Assembly: GCA_003332265.1 (NCBI GenBank)
Contig: QPGA01000003.1
Span: forward strand, 1 to 41,190
Length of the DNA stretch: 41,190 nucleotides
Origin: Candidatus Accumulibacter meliphilus
Lineage (GTDB): Bacteria > Pseudomonadota > Gammaproteobacteria > Burkholderiales > Rhodocyclaceae
Direction: 5' to 3'
Shown here one piece after another: positions 26,427 through 36,148 of the stretch. The notes under the pieces are model-generated. The model was not told the origin of the DNA, ran no database searches, and was given only the letters and a program-made list of their open reading frames with translations. The position numbers and the translations under genes are program-made. Each line of letters begins with the position of its first letter. Position 1 is the stretch's first letter.

Positions 26427-27041
26427 ATGTCCGAACCCATAGACTTCTACTTTGACTTCTCGTCCCCCTATGGCTATCTGGCGTCCGAGAAGATCGACGA
26501 ACTGGCCGCGCGCCACGGGCGCACAGTCAGCTGGCGGCCGATCCTGCTCGGCGTCGTGTTCAAGCACACCGGTGCGGCACCATTGACTCTGGTGCCGCTC
26601 AAGGGCGAGTACTCGGTGCGCGATTTCTCGCGCTCGGCGCGCTTCCTCGGGCTGCCCTACAAGCATCCGGCGAACTTTCCGCTTGCCACGCAGCACGCGG
26701 CGCGCGCCTTTTACTGGTTCCACGATCAGGATTACGAGCAGGCCTGTGAACCTGCGCGCGCTTTCGCACAGGCGGTTTTTCGTGCCCTTTATGTCGATGG
26801 TCGCGACGTTTCCTCGCTTGATGTGGTGCTTGACTTGGCAGCGCAGCAGGGTGTCGACCGCGATATCCTGTCAGAAGCGCTCGCCGGCGCCGCGCTCAAG
26901 CAGCGCCTGAAAAGTGAATGCGACGCAGCGCTGGCCGGGGGGGTTTTTGGATCACCGTATATGATCATCGACGGCGAGCCATTTTTTGGCGTTGACCGCC
27001 TGCCACAAATGGACCGCTGGCTGACCTCTGGAGGTTTCTGA
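26427..27041 (+). CDS. DsbA-like 2-hydroxychromene-2-carboxylate isomerase family protein
   Basis: This 204-residue thioredoxin-fold protein is of the kappa-GST/HCCA isomerase family. It has an N-terminal [20 protein letters not shown] with serine rather than a redox cysteine pair, and a C-terminal [28 protein letters not shown]. Members act on aromatic pathway intermediates or as glutathione transferases. No naphthalene genes are nearby, so the substrate here is unknown. The stop overlaps the liuB start (TGATG), so it belongs to the same operon. Confidence 0.88.
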   Translation: MSEPIDFYFDFSSPYGYLASEKIDELAARHGRTVSWRPILLGVVFKHTGAAPLTLVPLKGEYSVRDFSRSARFLGLPYKHPANFPLATQHAARAFYWFHDQDYEQACEPARAFAQAVFRALYVDGRDVSSLDVVLDLAAQQGVDRDILSEALAGAALKQRLKSECDAALAGGVFGSPYMIIDGEPFFGVDRLPQMDRWLTSGGF

Positions 27042-28666
27042 TGCCCGTGTTGCAAACCCAGCTCAACTCGCGAAGCGCCGATTTCAAGGCCAACGCCGAG
27101 GCCATGCGCAGCGTCGTAGCCGATCTGCGCACAACTGTCGCGCGCATCGCCCTCGGGGGGCCTGAAAGCGCGCGTCAGAAACATCTGGCCCGCGGCAAAT
27201 TGCTGCCTCGCGAGCGCGTCAACGCCCTGGTCGATCCCGGCTCGCCCTTCGTCGAACTGTCGCAGCTGGCGGCCTACGGCATGTATGGCGGCAGTGCCGA
27301 GAATCCCTTCGAGGTGCCGGCGGCTTCGCTGATCACCGGCATCGGTCGGGTGAACGGCGTCGAGTGCATGATCGTCGCCAACGACGCAACGGTGAAAGGT
27401 GGCACCTATTACCCGCTGACCGTCAAGAAGCACCTGCGGGCGCAGGAGATTGCCGGCGAGAACCGCTTGCCATGCATCTATCTGGTCGATTCGGGTGGCG
27501 CCTTCCTGCCCATGCAGGAGGAGGTCTTTCCCGACAAGGAGCATTTCGGGCGCATCTTCTACAACCAGGCCAATCTGTCGGCGGCCGGTATCCCGCAGAT
27601 CGCGGCGGTGATGGGCTCATGTACCGCCGGCGGCGCCTACGTGCCGGCGATGTCCGACGAATCGATCATCGTCAAGGATCAGGGGACGATTTTTCTCGGC
27701 GGGCCGCCGCTGGTCAAGGCGGCGACCGGTGAAGTGGTCAGCGCCGAAGACCTCGGCGGCGCCGACGTGCATACGCGCATCTCGGGGGTCGCCGATCACC
27801 TCGCCGAAAACGATGCGCATGCACTGGCCATCGCTCGGCGCATCGTCGGCAATCTCAACTGGCGCAAGCGGCCGGCGCTTGCCCTGAGCGAGCCGCGCCT
27901 GCCGCTGTACGCGGCGGAAGAGTTGTACGGAGTGATCCCGACCGATACCAAGAAGCCTTTCGATGTCCGCGAGATCATCGCCCGCATCGTCGATGGCTCG
28001 GACTTCGACGAGTTCAAGGCGCGTTACGGAACAACCCTGGTCTGCGGTTTCGCGCGCGTCTGGGGTTATCCGATCGGCATCGTTGCCAACAACGGTATCC
28101 TGTTTTCCGAATCGTCGCTGAAAGCCGCCCACTTCGTCGAACTGTGCGCGCAGCGCGGCATACCGCTGCTTTTTCTGCAGAACATCACCGGCTTCATGGT
28201 CGGTCGCAAGTACGAAAACGGCGGTATTGCCCGTGACGGTGCGAAGATGGTGACCGCTGTCGCCTGTGCCAAGGTGCCGAAATTCACCGTCGTCATCGGC
28301 GGTTCTTTCGGCGCCGGCAATTACGGCATGTGCGGTCGCGCCTACTCACCACGTTTCATGTGGATGTGGCCGAACGCGCGTATTTCGGTGATGGGCGGCG
28401 AGCAGGCAGCGGCGGTTCTGGCGACGGTCAGGCGCGACGGCATCGAAGCCGCCGGCAAGTCGTGGAGCGCTGCTGACGAAGAAGCCTTCAAGGCGCCCAT
28501 CCGCGCCCAGTATGAGCTCCAGGGTCATCCCTACTACGCCAGCGCCCGTCTCTGGGACGACGGCGTCATCGACCCGGCCGACACCCGCCGCGTCCTCGGA
28601 CTCGGCCTGTCGGCGGCGATGAACGCTCCTGCCGAAGCGACGAAGTTCGGCATTTTCCGGATGTGA
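27041..28666 (+). CDS. liuB: 3-methylcrotonyl-CoA carboxylase beta (carboxyltransferase) subunit
   Basis: This subunit transfers the carboxyl group from carboxybiotin to 3-methylcrotonyl-CoA, giving 3-methylglutaconyl-CoA. The protein is 541 residues. It has crotonase-fold halves with [58 protein letters not shown] and [18 protein letters not shown], all typical of the MCC beta chain rather than propionyl-CoA carboxylase. It is translationally coupled to the isomerase gene upstream. The alpha subunit is two genes downstream. Confidence 0.96.
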   Translation: MPVLQTQLNSRSADFKANAEAMRSVVADLRTTVARIALGGPESARQKHLARGKLLPRERVNALVDPGSPFVELSQLAAYGMYGGSAENPFEVPAASLITGIGRVNGVECMIVANDATVKGGTYYPLTVKKHLRAQEIAGENRLPCIYLVDSGGAFLPMQEEVFPDKEHFGRIFYNQANLSAAGIPQIAAVMGSCTAGGAYVPAMSDESIIVKDQGTIFLGGPPLVKAATGEVVSAEDLGGADVHTRISGVADHLAENDAHALAIARRIVGNLNWRKRPALALSEPRLPLYAAEELYGVIPTDTKKPFDVREIIARIVDGSDFDEFKARYGTTLVCGFARVWGYPIGIVANNGILFSESSLKAAHFVELCAQRGIPLLFLQNITGFMVGRKYENGGIARDGAKMVTAVACAKVPKFTVVIGGSFGAGNYGMCGRAYSPRFMWMWPNARISVMGGEQAAAVLATVRRDGIEAAGKSWSAADEEAFKAPIRAQYELQGHPYYASARLWDDGVIDPADTRRVLGLGLSAAMNAPAEATKFGIFRM

Positions 28667-28677
28667 ACGAGGCTTTG

Positions 28678-29472
28678 ATGAGCGACTACCAATCCATAGT
28701 GACCGAGGTCGACGGCGGCGTCGGCATCCTGACCCTGAACAAGGCGCAGCGCCACAATGCCTTCGACGAGCAACTGATCGCCGAGATCACCGCCGGCCTG
28801 CGTGCACTCGACGCCGACCCCGAGGTTCGCGCCGTCGTCCTGTCATCTACCGGCAAGAGCTTCTGCGCCGGTGCCGACCTGAACTGGATGCGCGCGGCTG
28901 CTAACTACTCGGAGGAGGAAAACCTGCGCGACGCGAATCGCCTCGCCGAGCTCTTGTCGACCCTCAACGAACTCTCGAAGCCGACGATCGCGCGTGTCCA
29001 GGGGCCGGCCTACGGCGGCGGCGTCGGCTTGATCGCCGCTTGCGATATCGCCGTCGGCACTTACGACGCCGTCTTTTCGCTCAGCGAGGTGAAGTTGGGA
29101 ATCATCCCGGCGGTGATCAGTCCCTACGTTCTGGCGGCCATCGGCGAGCGCTACAGCCGGCGCTACATGCTGACCGCCGAGCGCTTTTCGGCCGCCGAAG
29201 CCTATCGCATAGGCTTGCTGCACGAGATCGTCCCCGGTGACGAACAACTCGACGAAGCCATCGGCGAGATTGTCGATAGCTTGCTGGTCAATGGCCCAAG
29301 CGCGCAGGGCGAGTGCAAAGCGCTGATACGCGTCGTTGCCGGGCAGCCGATCGACGAGCAGACCATCGCCGAAACGGCGCAACGCATTACCCGTGTGCGC
29401 GCCAGCCCGGAAGGCCAGGAAGGTCTCGCCGCTTTTCTCGAAAAGCGGCGGCCGCACTGGCTGCTCGCGTGA
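28678..29472 (+). CDS. liuC: Methylglutaconyl-CoA hydratase (enoyl-CoA hydratase family)
   Basis: LiuC hydrates 3-methylglutaconyl-CoA to HMG-CoA. The 264-residue crotonase-fold protein has the oxyanion-hole segments SFCAGADLNWMRAAA and PAYGGGVGLIAACDIAV and the catalytic region FSLSEVKLGIIPAVISPYV. Substrate assignment rests on its position between the two carboxylase genes. ATG 28678 follows GAGG at good spacing; a GTG at 28663 overlapping the liuB stop is less likely. Confidence 0.92.
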   Translation: MSDYQSIVTEVDGGVGILTLNKAQRHNAFDEQLIAEITAGLRALDADPEVRAVVLSSTGKSFCAGADLNWMRAAANYSEEENLRDANRLAELLSTLNELSKPTIARVQGPAYGGGVGLIAACDIAVGTYDAVFSLSEVKLGIIPAVISPYVLAAIGERYSRRYMLTAERFSAAEAYRIGLLHEIVPGDEQLDEAIGEIVDSLLVNGPSAQGECKALIRVVAGQPIDEQTIAETAQRITRVRASPEGQEGLAAFLEKRRPHWLLA

Positions 29473-29588
29473 GGCGCCGAGTTGCCGGGGAACGCTGCCC
29501 GGAGATCAAGATCTATTGTCCTGCAGCTTGCCGCTGCTGACTCCGCTACTCGCGCCGCTCTGGCGGCGTGAAGGTGAAAGGTGCTCCG

Positions 29589-31625
29589 ATGTTTACCAAG
29601 ATTCTGATTGCCAATCGCGGCGAGATTGCCTGCCGAGTGATCAAGACTGCTCGTCGTCTGGGCGTGCGCAGCGTCGCCGTTTACTCGGAGGCCGACGCCA
29701 ATGCCCGCCACGTGCGCCTTGCCGACGAGGCGGTGTGCATCGGTCCGGCTGCCGCCCGCGAATCGTATCTGGTCGGCGAGCGGATTCTTGACGCGGCTCG
29801 TCGTACCGCGGCGCAGGCGATTCATCCGGGCTACGGCTTTCTGTCCGAGAACGACGTCTTTGCCGACGCCTGCGCTGCGGCGGGGATCGTCTTCATTGGT
29901 CCGCCGGCGGCAGCGATCCGCGCCATGGGTTCGAAGTCGGCCGCCAAGGCGATCATGAGCGCGGCCGGAGTCCCGGTGACGCCGGGCTATCACGGCAACG
30001 ACCAGGCCCCGGGGCGCTTGCAGGGAGAGGCCGACGCGATCGGCTATCCGGTGCTGATCAAGGCCGCGGCCGGCGGCGGTGGCAAGGGCATGCGTCTGGT
30101 CGAGCGCGGCGAGGATTTTGCCGCGGCGCTGGCTTCGTGCCAGCGCGAGGCGGCCTCGTCCTTCGGCGACGACAAAGTGCTGATCGAGAAGTATCTGAGC
30201 CGTTCGCGGCATATCGAATTCCAGATTTTCGCCGACACGCAGGGCAATTGCGTCCATCTCTTCGAACGCGACTGCTCGGTGCAGCGCCGGCACCAGAAAG
30301 TCCTCGAAGAAGCGCCGGCTCCGGGAATGAGCGCGGCCCGGCGTGCGGCGATGGGCAAGGCGGCGGTCGACGCCGCGCGCGCGGTCGGTTACGTCGGCGC
30401 CGGTACCGTCGAGTTCATCGCCAGTGATACTTTCGTGCACGACGGTAGTTTCTATTTCATGGAAATGAACACCCGCTTGCAGGTCGAGCATCCGGTGACC
30501 GAAATGATTTCCGGGCAGGACCTCGTCGAGTGGCAGTTGCGCGTCGCCAGCGGCGAGCCGCTGCCGCTGCGCCAGGAGCAACTGGAAATCCGTGGGCATG
30601 CGCTCGAGGCGCGTATCTATGCCGAGAATCCGGAGCAGGACTTTCTGCCGTCAACCGGGCGACTGGTGCATCTCTCGCCACCGGCCGAAAGCCTCAATGT
30701 GCGCGTCGATACGGGCATCGAACAAGGCGACGAAATCTCGCCTTACTACGATCCGATGATCGCCAAGCTCGTCGTCTGGGATGTCGACCGCGACGCGGCC
30801 CTGGCGCGCATGTGGCAGGCGCTGGCCGACTATCGCATCGTCGGCGTCAGTACCAACGTCACTTTCCTGTCACGCCTGGTGGTCTGCCCGGCTTTCGCCG
30901 ACGCCGATCTCGATACCGGCCTGATCGAACGTAGCCGCGAGTTCCTCTTCCCGGCCCGCAGCGCACCACCGCGGAATGTCTTCTTTGTCGCCGCGGTCGC
31001 CGGTCTGCTCCGCGAGCAGGCGGCGGCGCTCAACAGGGCCAGCCATTCGGGCGACCCCTGGTCGCCGTGGAGTTCGCACGACGGCTGGCGCTTGAACATC
31101 CAGTCGCAACGCACGCTAACCTATCGTAGCGGCGATTCGGCGTACGAAGTGGCCGTTGCTTACGAGGCTGATGGCTGGCGCCTGGCGCTGGCTGGCGAGT
31201 CGGTGCTGGCGCGCGGGCGGGTTCTCGAAAGCGGTCGCTTTGCCGGCCAGCTGGCGGTCGAGCTGGACGACCGTCGCCTGGTGGCCAGCGTCGTCGCCGT
31301 CAATGAGAAGCAGGAACAGAAGCGGCACGTTTTCCTCAATGGCACGACTTACGTCATTCTGCGCGACGATCCCCTGCACCTGGTTGAAGCCGGCGGCACA
31401 CAGGGAGGCGGCTTGACGGCACCAATGCCGGGCAAGGTGGTGGCCTTGCTGGCGGTGCCTGGCCAGCAGGTCGAAAAGGGCGCCGCGCTGCTGATTCTCG
31501 AAGCGATGAAGATGGAACATACGATTACCGCGCCGAAGAACGGTATCGTCAAAGCTTTCTGCTATGCCGCCGGCGATCAGGTGGCCGATGGCGCCGAACT
31601 GGTCGATTTTGCCGCGGAGAATTGA
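29589..31625 (+). CDS. liuD: 3-methylcrotonyl-CoA carboxylase alpha (biotin) subunit
   Basis: This biotin carboxylase and carrier subunit has 678 residues. The biotin carboxylase domain (about 1-450) has [18 protein letters not shown], the ATP-grasp glycine-rich loop [29 protein letters not shown] and [14 protein letters not shown]. The middle is a less conserved BT-type domain. The C-terminal carrier domain ends with the biotin attachment motif EAMKMEHT, Lys641. ATG 29589 is preceded by AAAGGTG; the frame is open 21 bases further upstream. The liuC-liuD gap is 116 bp. Its reaction needs bicarbonate, which makes the carbonic anhydrase domain nearby relevant. Confidence 0.96.
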   Translation: MFTKILIANRGEIACRVIKTARRLGVRSVAVYSEADANARHVRLADEAVCIGPAAARESYLVGERILDAARRTAAQAIHPGYGFLSENDVFADACAAAGIVFIGPPAAAIRAMGSKSAAKAIMSAAGVPVTPGYHGNDQAPGRLQGEADAIGYPVLIKAAAGGGGKGMRLVERGEDFAAALASCQREAASSFGDDKVLIEKYLSRSRHIEFQIFADTQGNCVHLFERDCSVQRRHQKVLEEAPAPGMSAARRAAMGKAAVDAARAVGYVGAGTVEFIASDTFVHDGSFYFMEMNTRLQVEHPVTEMISGQDLVEWQLRVASGEPLPLRQEQLEIRGHALEARIYAENPEQDFLPSTGRLVHLSPPAESLNVRVDTGIEQGDEISPYYDPMIAKLVVWDVDRDAALARMWQALADYRIVGVSTNVTFLSRLVVCPAFADADLDTGLIERSREFLFPARSAPPRNVFFVAAVAGLLREQAAALNRASHSGDPWSPWSSHDGWRLNIQSQRTLTYRSGDSAYEVAVAYEADGWRLALAGESVLARGRVLESGRFAGQLAVELDDRRLVASVVAVNEKQEQKRHVFLNGTTYVILRDDPLHLVEAGGTQGGGLTAPMPGKVVALLAVPGQQVEKGAALLILEAMKMEHTITAPKNGIVKAFCYAAGDQVADGAELVDFAAEN

Positions 31626-31626
31626 G

Positions 31627-32571
31627 ATGACGCTGCCGGCACAGGTCAAACTGGTCGAAGTCGGTCCCCGCGATGGCTTGCAGAACGAGGCGCAGATCGT
31701 CCCGGCGGCGATCAAGGTCGAACTCATCGAACGTCTCGCCGACGCCGGCCTGTCGGCCATCGAGGCGACCTCGTTCGTGTCGCCGAAATGGGTGCCGCAG
31801 ATGGCAGACAACGCCGAGGTCCTGCGCGCGGTCTTGGCGAGTCCGCGACGCCGACTGCAGGTGGCCTACCCGGTTTTGACGCCCAACCTCAAGGGTTTCG
31901 ACGCGGCGGTAGAAGCGGGGGCGCAGGAAGTTGCAATTTTCGGTGCCGCTTCGGAGTCATTCTCGCAGAAGAACATCAACTGCAGCATTGCCGAAAGTCT
32001 TAAGCGTTTCGCTGCCGTCGTCGACACCGCCAGCGCGCTCGACCTACGCGTGCGTGCTTACGTGTCATGCGTGGTCGCCTGCCCCTACGAAGGCGCCGTT
32101 GATGCGCAGCGTGTTGCCGCGGTCGCGCGGCAGCTGCTCGACATGGGTTGCTACGAGGTTTCCCTCGGCGATACCATCGGTGCCGGGACGCCGGCGTCGG
32201 TGCAGAGAATGCTGGAGGCCTGTGCGGCAGTGGTGCCGATGAAGCGCCTGGCGGGCCATTACCACGACACTTACGGGATGGCGATCGCCAATATCTACGC
32301 TTCGCTGGAAATGGGCATGGCGGTCTTTGACAGCTCGATCGCCGGCCTCGGTGGTTGTCCTTATGCGGCCGGCGCGAGCGGTAACGTGGCCACCGAAGAT
32401 GTCGTTTATCTGCTGCAGGGCTTGGCCATCGAGAGCGGCGTCGATATGGACAAGTTGCTCGCTGCCGGCCAGTTCATATCGAGTCATCTGGGCCGCGAAC
32501 CGGCGTCGAAAGCGGCGCGCGCGCTGCTCGCCCGCCAGCGGGCTGGCGAAAAGCGGGAGCAAGGTCTTTGA
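31627..32571 (+). CDS. liuE: Hydroxymethylglutaryl-CoA lyase
   Basis: LiuE cleaves HMG-CoA to acetoacetate and acetyl-CoA, the last step of the leucine/isovalerate route. The 314-residue TIM-barrel protein has [10 protein letters not shown] at residues 12-21. It also has the metal-binding [10 protein letters not shown] and the signature [19 protein letters not shown] with its active-site cysteine. It starts one base after the liuD stop with GGAGA overlapping that stop region. Confidence 0.96.
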   Translation: MTLPAQVKLVEVGPRDGLQNEAQIVPAAIKVELIERLADAGLSAIEATSFVSPKWVPQMADNAEVLRAVLASPRRRLQVAYPVLTPNLKGFDAAVEAGAQEVAIFGAASESFSQKNINCSIAESLKRFAAVVDTASALDLRVRAYVSCVVACPYEGAVDAQRVAAVARQLLDMGCYEVSLGDTIGAGTPASVQRMLEACAAVVPMKRLAGHYHDTYGMAIANIYASLEMGMAVFDSSIAGLGGCPYAAGASGNVATEDVVYLLQGLAIESGVDMDKLLAAGQFISSHLGREPASKAARALLARQRAGEKREQGL

Positions 32572-32587
32572 TGGGGAGAAGATTGTC

Positions 32588-32818
32588 GTGAGTCAACTGC
32601 CGACGCCAAGCGTCGCTTCGCCGTGCATCAACGTCTGCAAAATGGACGACGACGGCGCTTTCTGTGTCGGCTGCTTCCGGACCATCGAGGAGATCGCCGT
32701 CTGGAGCCGAGCGCGGGACGAGCAGCGTCTGAACATACTGGTGGCTGTCGAGCGTCGCCGCGTCGAGCACACTGGCTGTGCGGCAGGCGGGGACTTCGGT
32801 GGCGACTGTGAGCCTTGA
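32588..32818 (+). CDS. DUF1289 cysteine-cluster small protein
   Basis: This 76-residue protein carries the DUF1289 pattern SPCINVCKMDDDGAFCVGCFRTIEEIAVW, four cysteines as CxxxC and CxxC, probably a metal site. The start is GTG 32588 with GGGGAGAAG about eight bases upstream. It follows liuE by 16 bp and is likely in the same transcript. The function of this family is not established. Confidence 0.85.
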   Translation: MSQLPTPSVASPCINVCKMDDDGAFCVGCFRTIEEIAVWSRARDEQRLNILVAVERRRVEHTGCAAGGDFGGDCEP

Positions 32819-32898
32819 CGGGCAGCAGCAGAGGCGAGGAGTGAGCGAGTGAAGAATAGGCCGGTCGGCAGTGGATTACTTGAGCAGGGTCATCGAGA

Positions 32899-33090
32899 AT
32901 GAGCGCAACTGAAGACGACTATCTCTGCGTCGGCGTGTGCATGTTCGACCCCGATTCCGGTTACTGCCTTGGCTGTGGACGCCCTCCCGAGCCGGTATCC
33001 GAGGCTTCGCAGGGGATCGTCGCCGAGGAAGCGGGTCCGCTGCGGGTCGTCGATGCGGGGCTGGACGGCGATTCTCCAGGCAAGCACTGA
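32899..33090 (+). CDS. Second DUF1289-like cysteine-cluster small protein
   Basis: This 63-residue protein contains YLCVGVCMFDPDSGYCLGCGRPPEP, the same CxxxC...CxxC layout as the preceding small protein, followed by an unrelated acidic tail. ATG 32899 is the only good start. It sits between the first DUF1289 gene and the metallo-hydrolase gene. The two probably arose by duplication or are a recruited pair; function unknown. Confidence 0.75.
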   Translation: MSATEDDYLCVGVCMFDPDSGYCLGCGRPPEPVSEASQGIVAEEAGPLRVVDAGLDGDSPGKH

Positions 33091-33153
33091 TGCCGCCTGG
33101 CGCTTCTCCGGGCGAGTCCTGATGTCGCCCGACGACCCTCCGGGCGGTCCCTG

Positions 33154-34068
33154 ATGCTGCCCGAGAACCTGCTGGTTCTCGAGCGCGGCTGGTTGTCGTC
33201 GAACAATATCGTCTTTCTTGAAGGCGAGCAGGCGGCCTTGATCGACAGCGGCTACGTCACGCAGGCCCAGCAGACGGTCGCCTTGCTCGAACACGCGTTG
33301 GCCGGTCGGCGGCTGACACGTTTGCTGAACACCCATTCCCATTCCGACCATATCGGCGGCAACGCAGCGGTGAGCGCGGCTTTCGGCTGCCAGGTCATTG
33401 TTCCGCACGGCATAGACGCGACGATTGCCGAGTGGGACGAAGAGGCGCTCCTGCTATCGCCGCTTGGCCAGTCCGCGACGCGTTTTCGCCACGATGCGAC
33501 GATTGCCGCCGGCGATGAAAGCGAGCTCGGCGGTCTCAACTGGCGGGCCATCGCGGTTCCCGGCCACGACATGGACGCGCTTGCCTTTTACAACCCCGAG
33601 CGACGCATCCTGATCTCCGGCGATGCCCTGTGGCGGAACGGCTTCGGGGTCATCTTCTCGGAGATTCTCGGCCATCCGGAAGATGCCGGCGGCTTGAAGG
33701 CGGCGCGTAAAACGCTCGACGTGCTGGCTCGCCTGCCGGTCGAGGTGGTGATCCCCGGTCATGGCCCGCCGTTCATCGAGGTCGAAGATGCTTTTCAGCG
33801 GGCCTATCGGCGGCTCGCGGCTTTCGAACAGGATATCGACCTGCTCGTCTGGCACGCGCTGAAGGTGATCCTTGCTTTTGCTTTGCTGGAAAGGCGACAG
33901 CTACCACGCGCCGATCTGCCCGATTTTCTGGCCGGCCTGAGTTTCTGCCAGAGCGTGAACGCGCGCTATCTCAAGCTCGGTAACCAGACGCTGGCACAGC
34001 GTCTGGCTCACGACCTGATCCGCGTCGGTACCCTACGCGACGAGCAGGGCGTTCTGGTCGCCCTGTAG
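33154..34068 (+). CDS. Metallo-beta-lactamase-fold hydrolase
   Basis: This 304-residue MBL-fold hydrolase has the N-terminal LIDSGYVTQAQQTVALL, the metal motif THSHSDHIGG (about residues 61-68), VPGHDMDALAFYNPERRILISGDALW and VIPGHGPPF. A helical C-terminal domain follows. It resembles the glyoxalase II/thioesterase-like group; the substrate is unknown. Its location after the liu genes hints at a thioester. Its start lies at the end of a degenerate 32-bp tandem repeat (about 33087-33155). Confidence 0.88.
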   Translation: MLPENLLVLERGWLSSNNIVFLEGEQAALIDSGYVTQAQQTVALLEHALAGRRLTRLLNTHSHSDHIGGNAAVSAAFGCQVIVPHGIDATIAEWDEEALLLSPLGQSATRFRHDATIAAGDESELGGLNWRAIAVPGHDMDALAFYNPERRILISGDALWRNGFGVIFSEILGHPEDAGGLKAARKTLDVLARLPVEVVIPGHGPPFIEVEDAFQRAYRRLAAFEQDIDLLVWHALKVILAFALLERRQLPRADLPDFLAGLSFCQSVNARYLKLGNQTLAQRLAHDLIRVGTLRDEQGVLVAL

Positions 34069-34090
34069 GCGCGGTACGGCGCGGCCTTGG

Positions 34091-34543
34091 CTAGGCCTGT
34101 GGGCAGAGGTCGCCCAGGCGCGCTGCGTTGAGTCGGCGCAGGTCCTCGTCGTCCTGCCAGCCGTGCCGCTCGACGTTCGAGAAAGCGTATTCCTGACTTT
34201 CTTCAATGCTTTGTTCGAGGAAAGCTTCGATTGTCCGTCTCAGGTGACTCGCTGTGGGCAGCATCGTCCCGTAGAAAAGGACCAGGTCCCGGCGCTTGAT
34301 GAGTAGCGTCGGGAAGTTGTCCACATCAATGTCGCCCAGATCGTCGGCGTGCTCCTCGATATCCAGCCAGTGAAATCCTGCTCCCGGAAACTGGCAGGCA
34401 AGCTTCGTGAAGCCGTCCTGGTACTCGCGGCAAACGCCGCACCATTCAGCGCACAGGCAGACGATGACGAACTCGGTCAGCGCGGGTTTTCGTTCCGCGC
34501 GCGTCGGCGTTTGTTCGGACCTTGCCGTGCTCTCCCTCTTCAT
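34091..34543 (-). CDS. Thioredoxin-like protein
   Basis: This 150-residue protein has a basic N-terminal tail, then the thioredoxin active site in VIVCLCAEWCGVCREYQDGF (WCGVC). It also has WLDIEEHADDLGDIDVDNFPTLLI with the cis-proline (FPT). No signal peptide is seen, so a cytoplasmic disulfide reductase or chaperone-like role is likely. ATG 34543 is chosen; a TTG at 34573 overlaps the stop of the response-regulator gene. Both lie on minus and are probably cotranscribed. Confidence 0.85.
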   Translation of the reverse strand: MKRESTARSEQTPTRAERKPALTEFVIVCLCAEWCGVCREYQDGFTKLACQFPGAGFHWLDIEEHADDLGDIDVDNFPTLLIKRRDLVLFYGTMLPTASHLRRTIEAFLEQSIEESQEYAFSNVERHGWQDDEDLRRLNAARLGDLCPQA

Positions 34544-34569
34544 ATCGCCGCTGCTGGTTGCGTGCTGCC

Positions 34570-35679
34570 TCAAGCGCCGCTCTGTCCGCCAAGCAAGCTC
34601 TGAATATGGGCGAGCAGTTGCGCTTCGGGGTAGGGTTTGCCGAGCAGCACGTTTACGCCGGCGGTGTGGGCTTCACCGCGCAACTGCTCACTGTCCGAAG
34701 TGACCATGATGATCGGCAGCCCTGCGGTCGCCGCATTGGCGCGCAGCTGCCGCGTCAGTTGCAAGCCGCTCATGCCGGGCATATCAACGTCGGTAATCAG
34801 TACATCGGGTAAGGCGCTCTCGATTTGCCGGGCGGCGTCCAGTCCGTCTTCAGCCATTACCACTTGATAGTGCTGCGCGCCCAGCAGCCGGCCGGTCTTG
34901 ACGCGGACCACCTTGGAATCGTCTGCGACCATGACCACTGTTTCTTCTGGCGTCTTCGCTTTTGCCGGCGCGACGGTCGCGGTGCTGGCCGCGGCGAGCT
35001 GCCGTGCGTCTTCGGCGGTTTTCCGTTCCGCCGCCCGACGGGTATTTTCCTCACTTGCCTGGCGCTCTGTTTCTCGAGCAATGGCCTGGTCGACCGCCAG
35101 ACGTTCCTCATCTTCCAGGCGCTGGGCTTCCTCAACGGCCCGGCGGTCGGCCTCGGCCTGCGCCGCTTCCCTAGCGGCCTTGCGCTCGGCTTCGGCACGA
35201 GCGGCTTCCTCGGCGGCCTTGCGCTCGGCTTCGGCACGAGCGGCTTCCTCGGCGGCCTTGCGCTCGGCTTCGGCACGGGCGGCTTCTTCGGCGGCCTTGC
35301 GCTCGGCTTCGGCACGGGCGGCTTCTTCTGCGGCCTTGCGCTTGGCTTCGGCACGAGCAGCTTCTTCGGCGGCCTTGCGCTCTGCTTCGGCACGAGCGGC
35401 TTCTTCGGCGGCCTTGCGCTCGGCTTCGGCACGAGCAGCTTCTTCTGCGGCCTTGCGCTTGGCTTCGGCACGAGCAGCTTCTTCTGCGGCCTTGCGCTCG
35501 GCTTCGGCACGAGCAGCTTCCGCGGCGGCCTTGCGCTCGGCTTCGACACGGGCCGCGTCTTCAATTGCCGTCCGTTCTGCTTGCTCGTTCGCTGAACGAC
35601 GTGTGTTGAAGGAGCGCCACGCGAAAAAGGCCACGCCGATTCCTGCGGCGATCAACAACAAGCTCTCATTGATTGACAT
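34570..35679 (-). CDS. Membrane-anchored response regulator with 13-residue coiled-coil repeats
   Basis: The 369-residue protein has three parts. A hydrophobic N-terminal helix (about residues 5-22, LLLIAAGIGVAFFAWR) probably anchors it. Residues 42-184 are eleven tandem copies of a 13-residue unit (AARAEAERKAAEE and near-identical variants), continuing as charged coiled coil to about 230. Residues about 248-366 are a receiver domain with acidic pocket Asp253/Asp254, phosphoacceptor Asp297 in ITDVDMPGMSG, Thr327 in VTSD, and Lys348 in GKPYP. There is no output domain after the receiver. ATG 35679 has AAGGA eight bases upstream. It looks like a receiver held at a distance from the membrane. 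No histidine kinase is adjacent. Confidence 0.88.
   Translation of the reverse strand: MSINESLLLIAAGIGVAFFAWRSFNTRRSANEQAERTAIEDAARVEAERKAAAEAARAEAERKAAEEAARAEAKRKAAEEAARAEAERKAAEEAARAEAERKAAEEAARAEAKRKAAEEAARAEAERKAAEEAARAEAERKAAEEAARAEAERKAAEEAARAEAERKAAREAAQAEADRRAVEEAQRLEDEERLAVDQAIARETERQASEENTRRAAERKTAEDARQLAAASTATVAPAKAKTPEETVVMVADDSKVVRVKTGRLLGAQHYQVVMAEDGLDAARQIESALPDVLITDVDMPGMSGLQLTRQLRANAATAGLPIIMVTSDSEQLRGEAHTAGVNVLLGKPYPEAQLLAHIQSLLGGQSGA
35128..35556 (-). repeat. Eleven tandem copies of a 39-bp coding repeat
   Basis: The 429-bp run inside the receiver-protein gene is made of 39-bp units, each encoding 13 residues. Inner units are nearly identical at the DNA level and differ mainly at the GAG/AAG and EE positions. 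The edge units (35518-35556 and 35128-35166) are the most divergent, as expected for slippage or unequal crossing over. Confidence 0.92.
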
Positions 35680-35760
35680 TGAACTGATCCTTCGCCCTCT
35701 TGGCATTCACCCTCGTTGGAATGTGCCGACGCACACCCAGTTACCGTTCAATTGGTCAGC

Positions 35761-35779
35761 CGACGGCCCTGGGCCGTCG
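35761..35779. repeat. Perfect inverted repeat (hairpin)
   Basis: CGACGGCC-ctg-GGCCGTCG is an 8-bp stem with a 3-nt loop. It lies in the gap upstream of the receiver gene. No T-run follows on plus, and on minus the hairpin is not followed by one either, so it is not a standard terminator. Confidence 0.5.
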
Positions 35780-35823
35780 CTGTCGACCATGATAAAACGA
35801 ATAATTGACTTGTTGGGCGATCG

Positions 35824-36051
35824 CTAGGCCGGACCTTGGTCGACGAATAGCCCCGATAGCAGCAACTGCCTCATCCCTGCATAGCGGTCAAGCCCGGAAA
35901 CTGAGAGAATGCCGGGCTCGGGAGCGATGCTGACCGGGGCGGCGTTTGCCAGGCGGGCTTTGCCTTCCATGCCCAGCTGGAGCGGTGTGGCGTCCGAGGA
36001 ACCGGCATTGAACCTGGCCGCCCTAATGTGAAAGTCGCGTACGCGACTCAC
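35824..36051 (-). CDS. Short hypothetical open frame beside repeat copy 3
   Basis: A 75-codon frame whose first nine codons come from repeat copy 3. The remainder (FNAGSSDATPLQLGMEGKAR and LSVSGLDRYAGMRQLLLSG) reads like ordinary protein with good codon use, but I do not recognise it. It may be the 3' remnant of a gene whose 5' part was lost when the repeat arrived, or chance. The surrounding gap 35680-36218 otherwise holds only the hairpin at 35761-35779 and repeat copy 3. Confidence 0.22.
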   Translation of the reverse strand: MSRVRDFHIRAARFNAGSSDATPLQLGMEGKARLANAAPVSIAPEPGILSVSGLDRYAGMRQLLLSGLFVDQGPA

Positions 36052-36148
36052 GAACCTCCCTTCTCCCCCTGCGGGAGAAGGGTCCGGAGAAGAGGGGGAC
36101 GGTCATGACTTTCATGATTTGGGGTATCCCGACATGTCATGACCGTTA
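36024..36148 (+). repeat. Dispersed three-hairpin repeat, copy 3
   Basis: This 125-bp copy keeps the same ends (TAATGTGAAAG, CATGACCGTTA). The first stem keeps GTCGC/GCGAC while its loop has changed (GTAC). This pattern of conserved stems and variable loops supports structure being selected. It lies 70 bp upstream of ribBA, and here neither terminus is the stop of a recognised gene. Confidence 0.9.

Noticed and set aside
35128-35556. 39-bp direct repeats considered as a CRISPR array
   Set aside because: Units are contiguous without spacers, keep the reading frame and encode a regular 13-residue coil.
34825-35827. Plus-strand frames rich in Gly/Phe or Ala/Ser opposite the receiver gene
   Set aside because: They are the antisense reading of the 39-bp coding repeats; the minus-strand frame has a real receiver domain.
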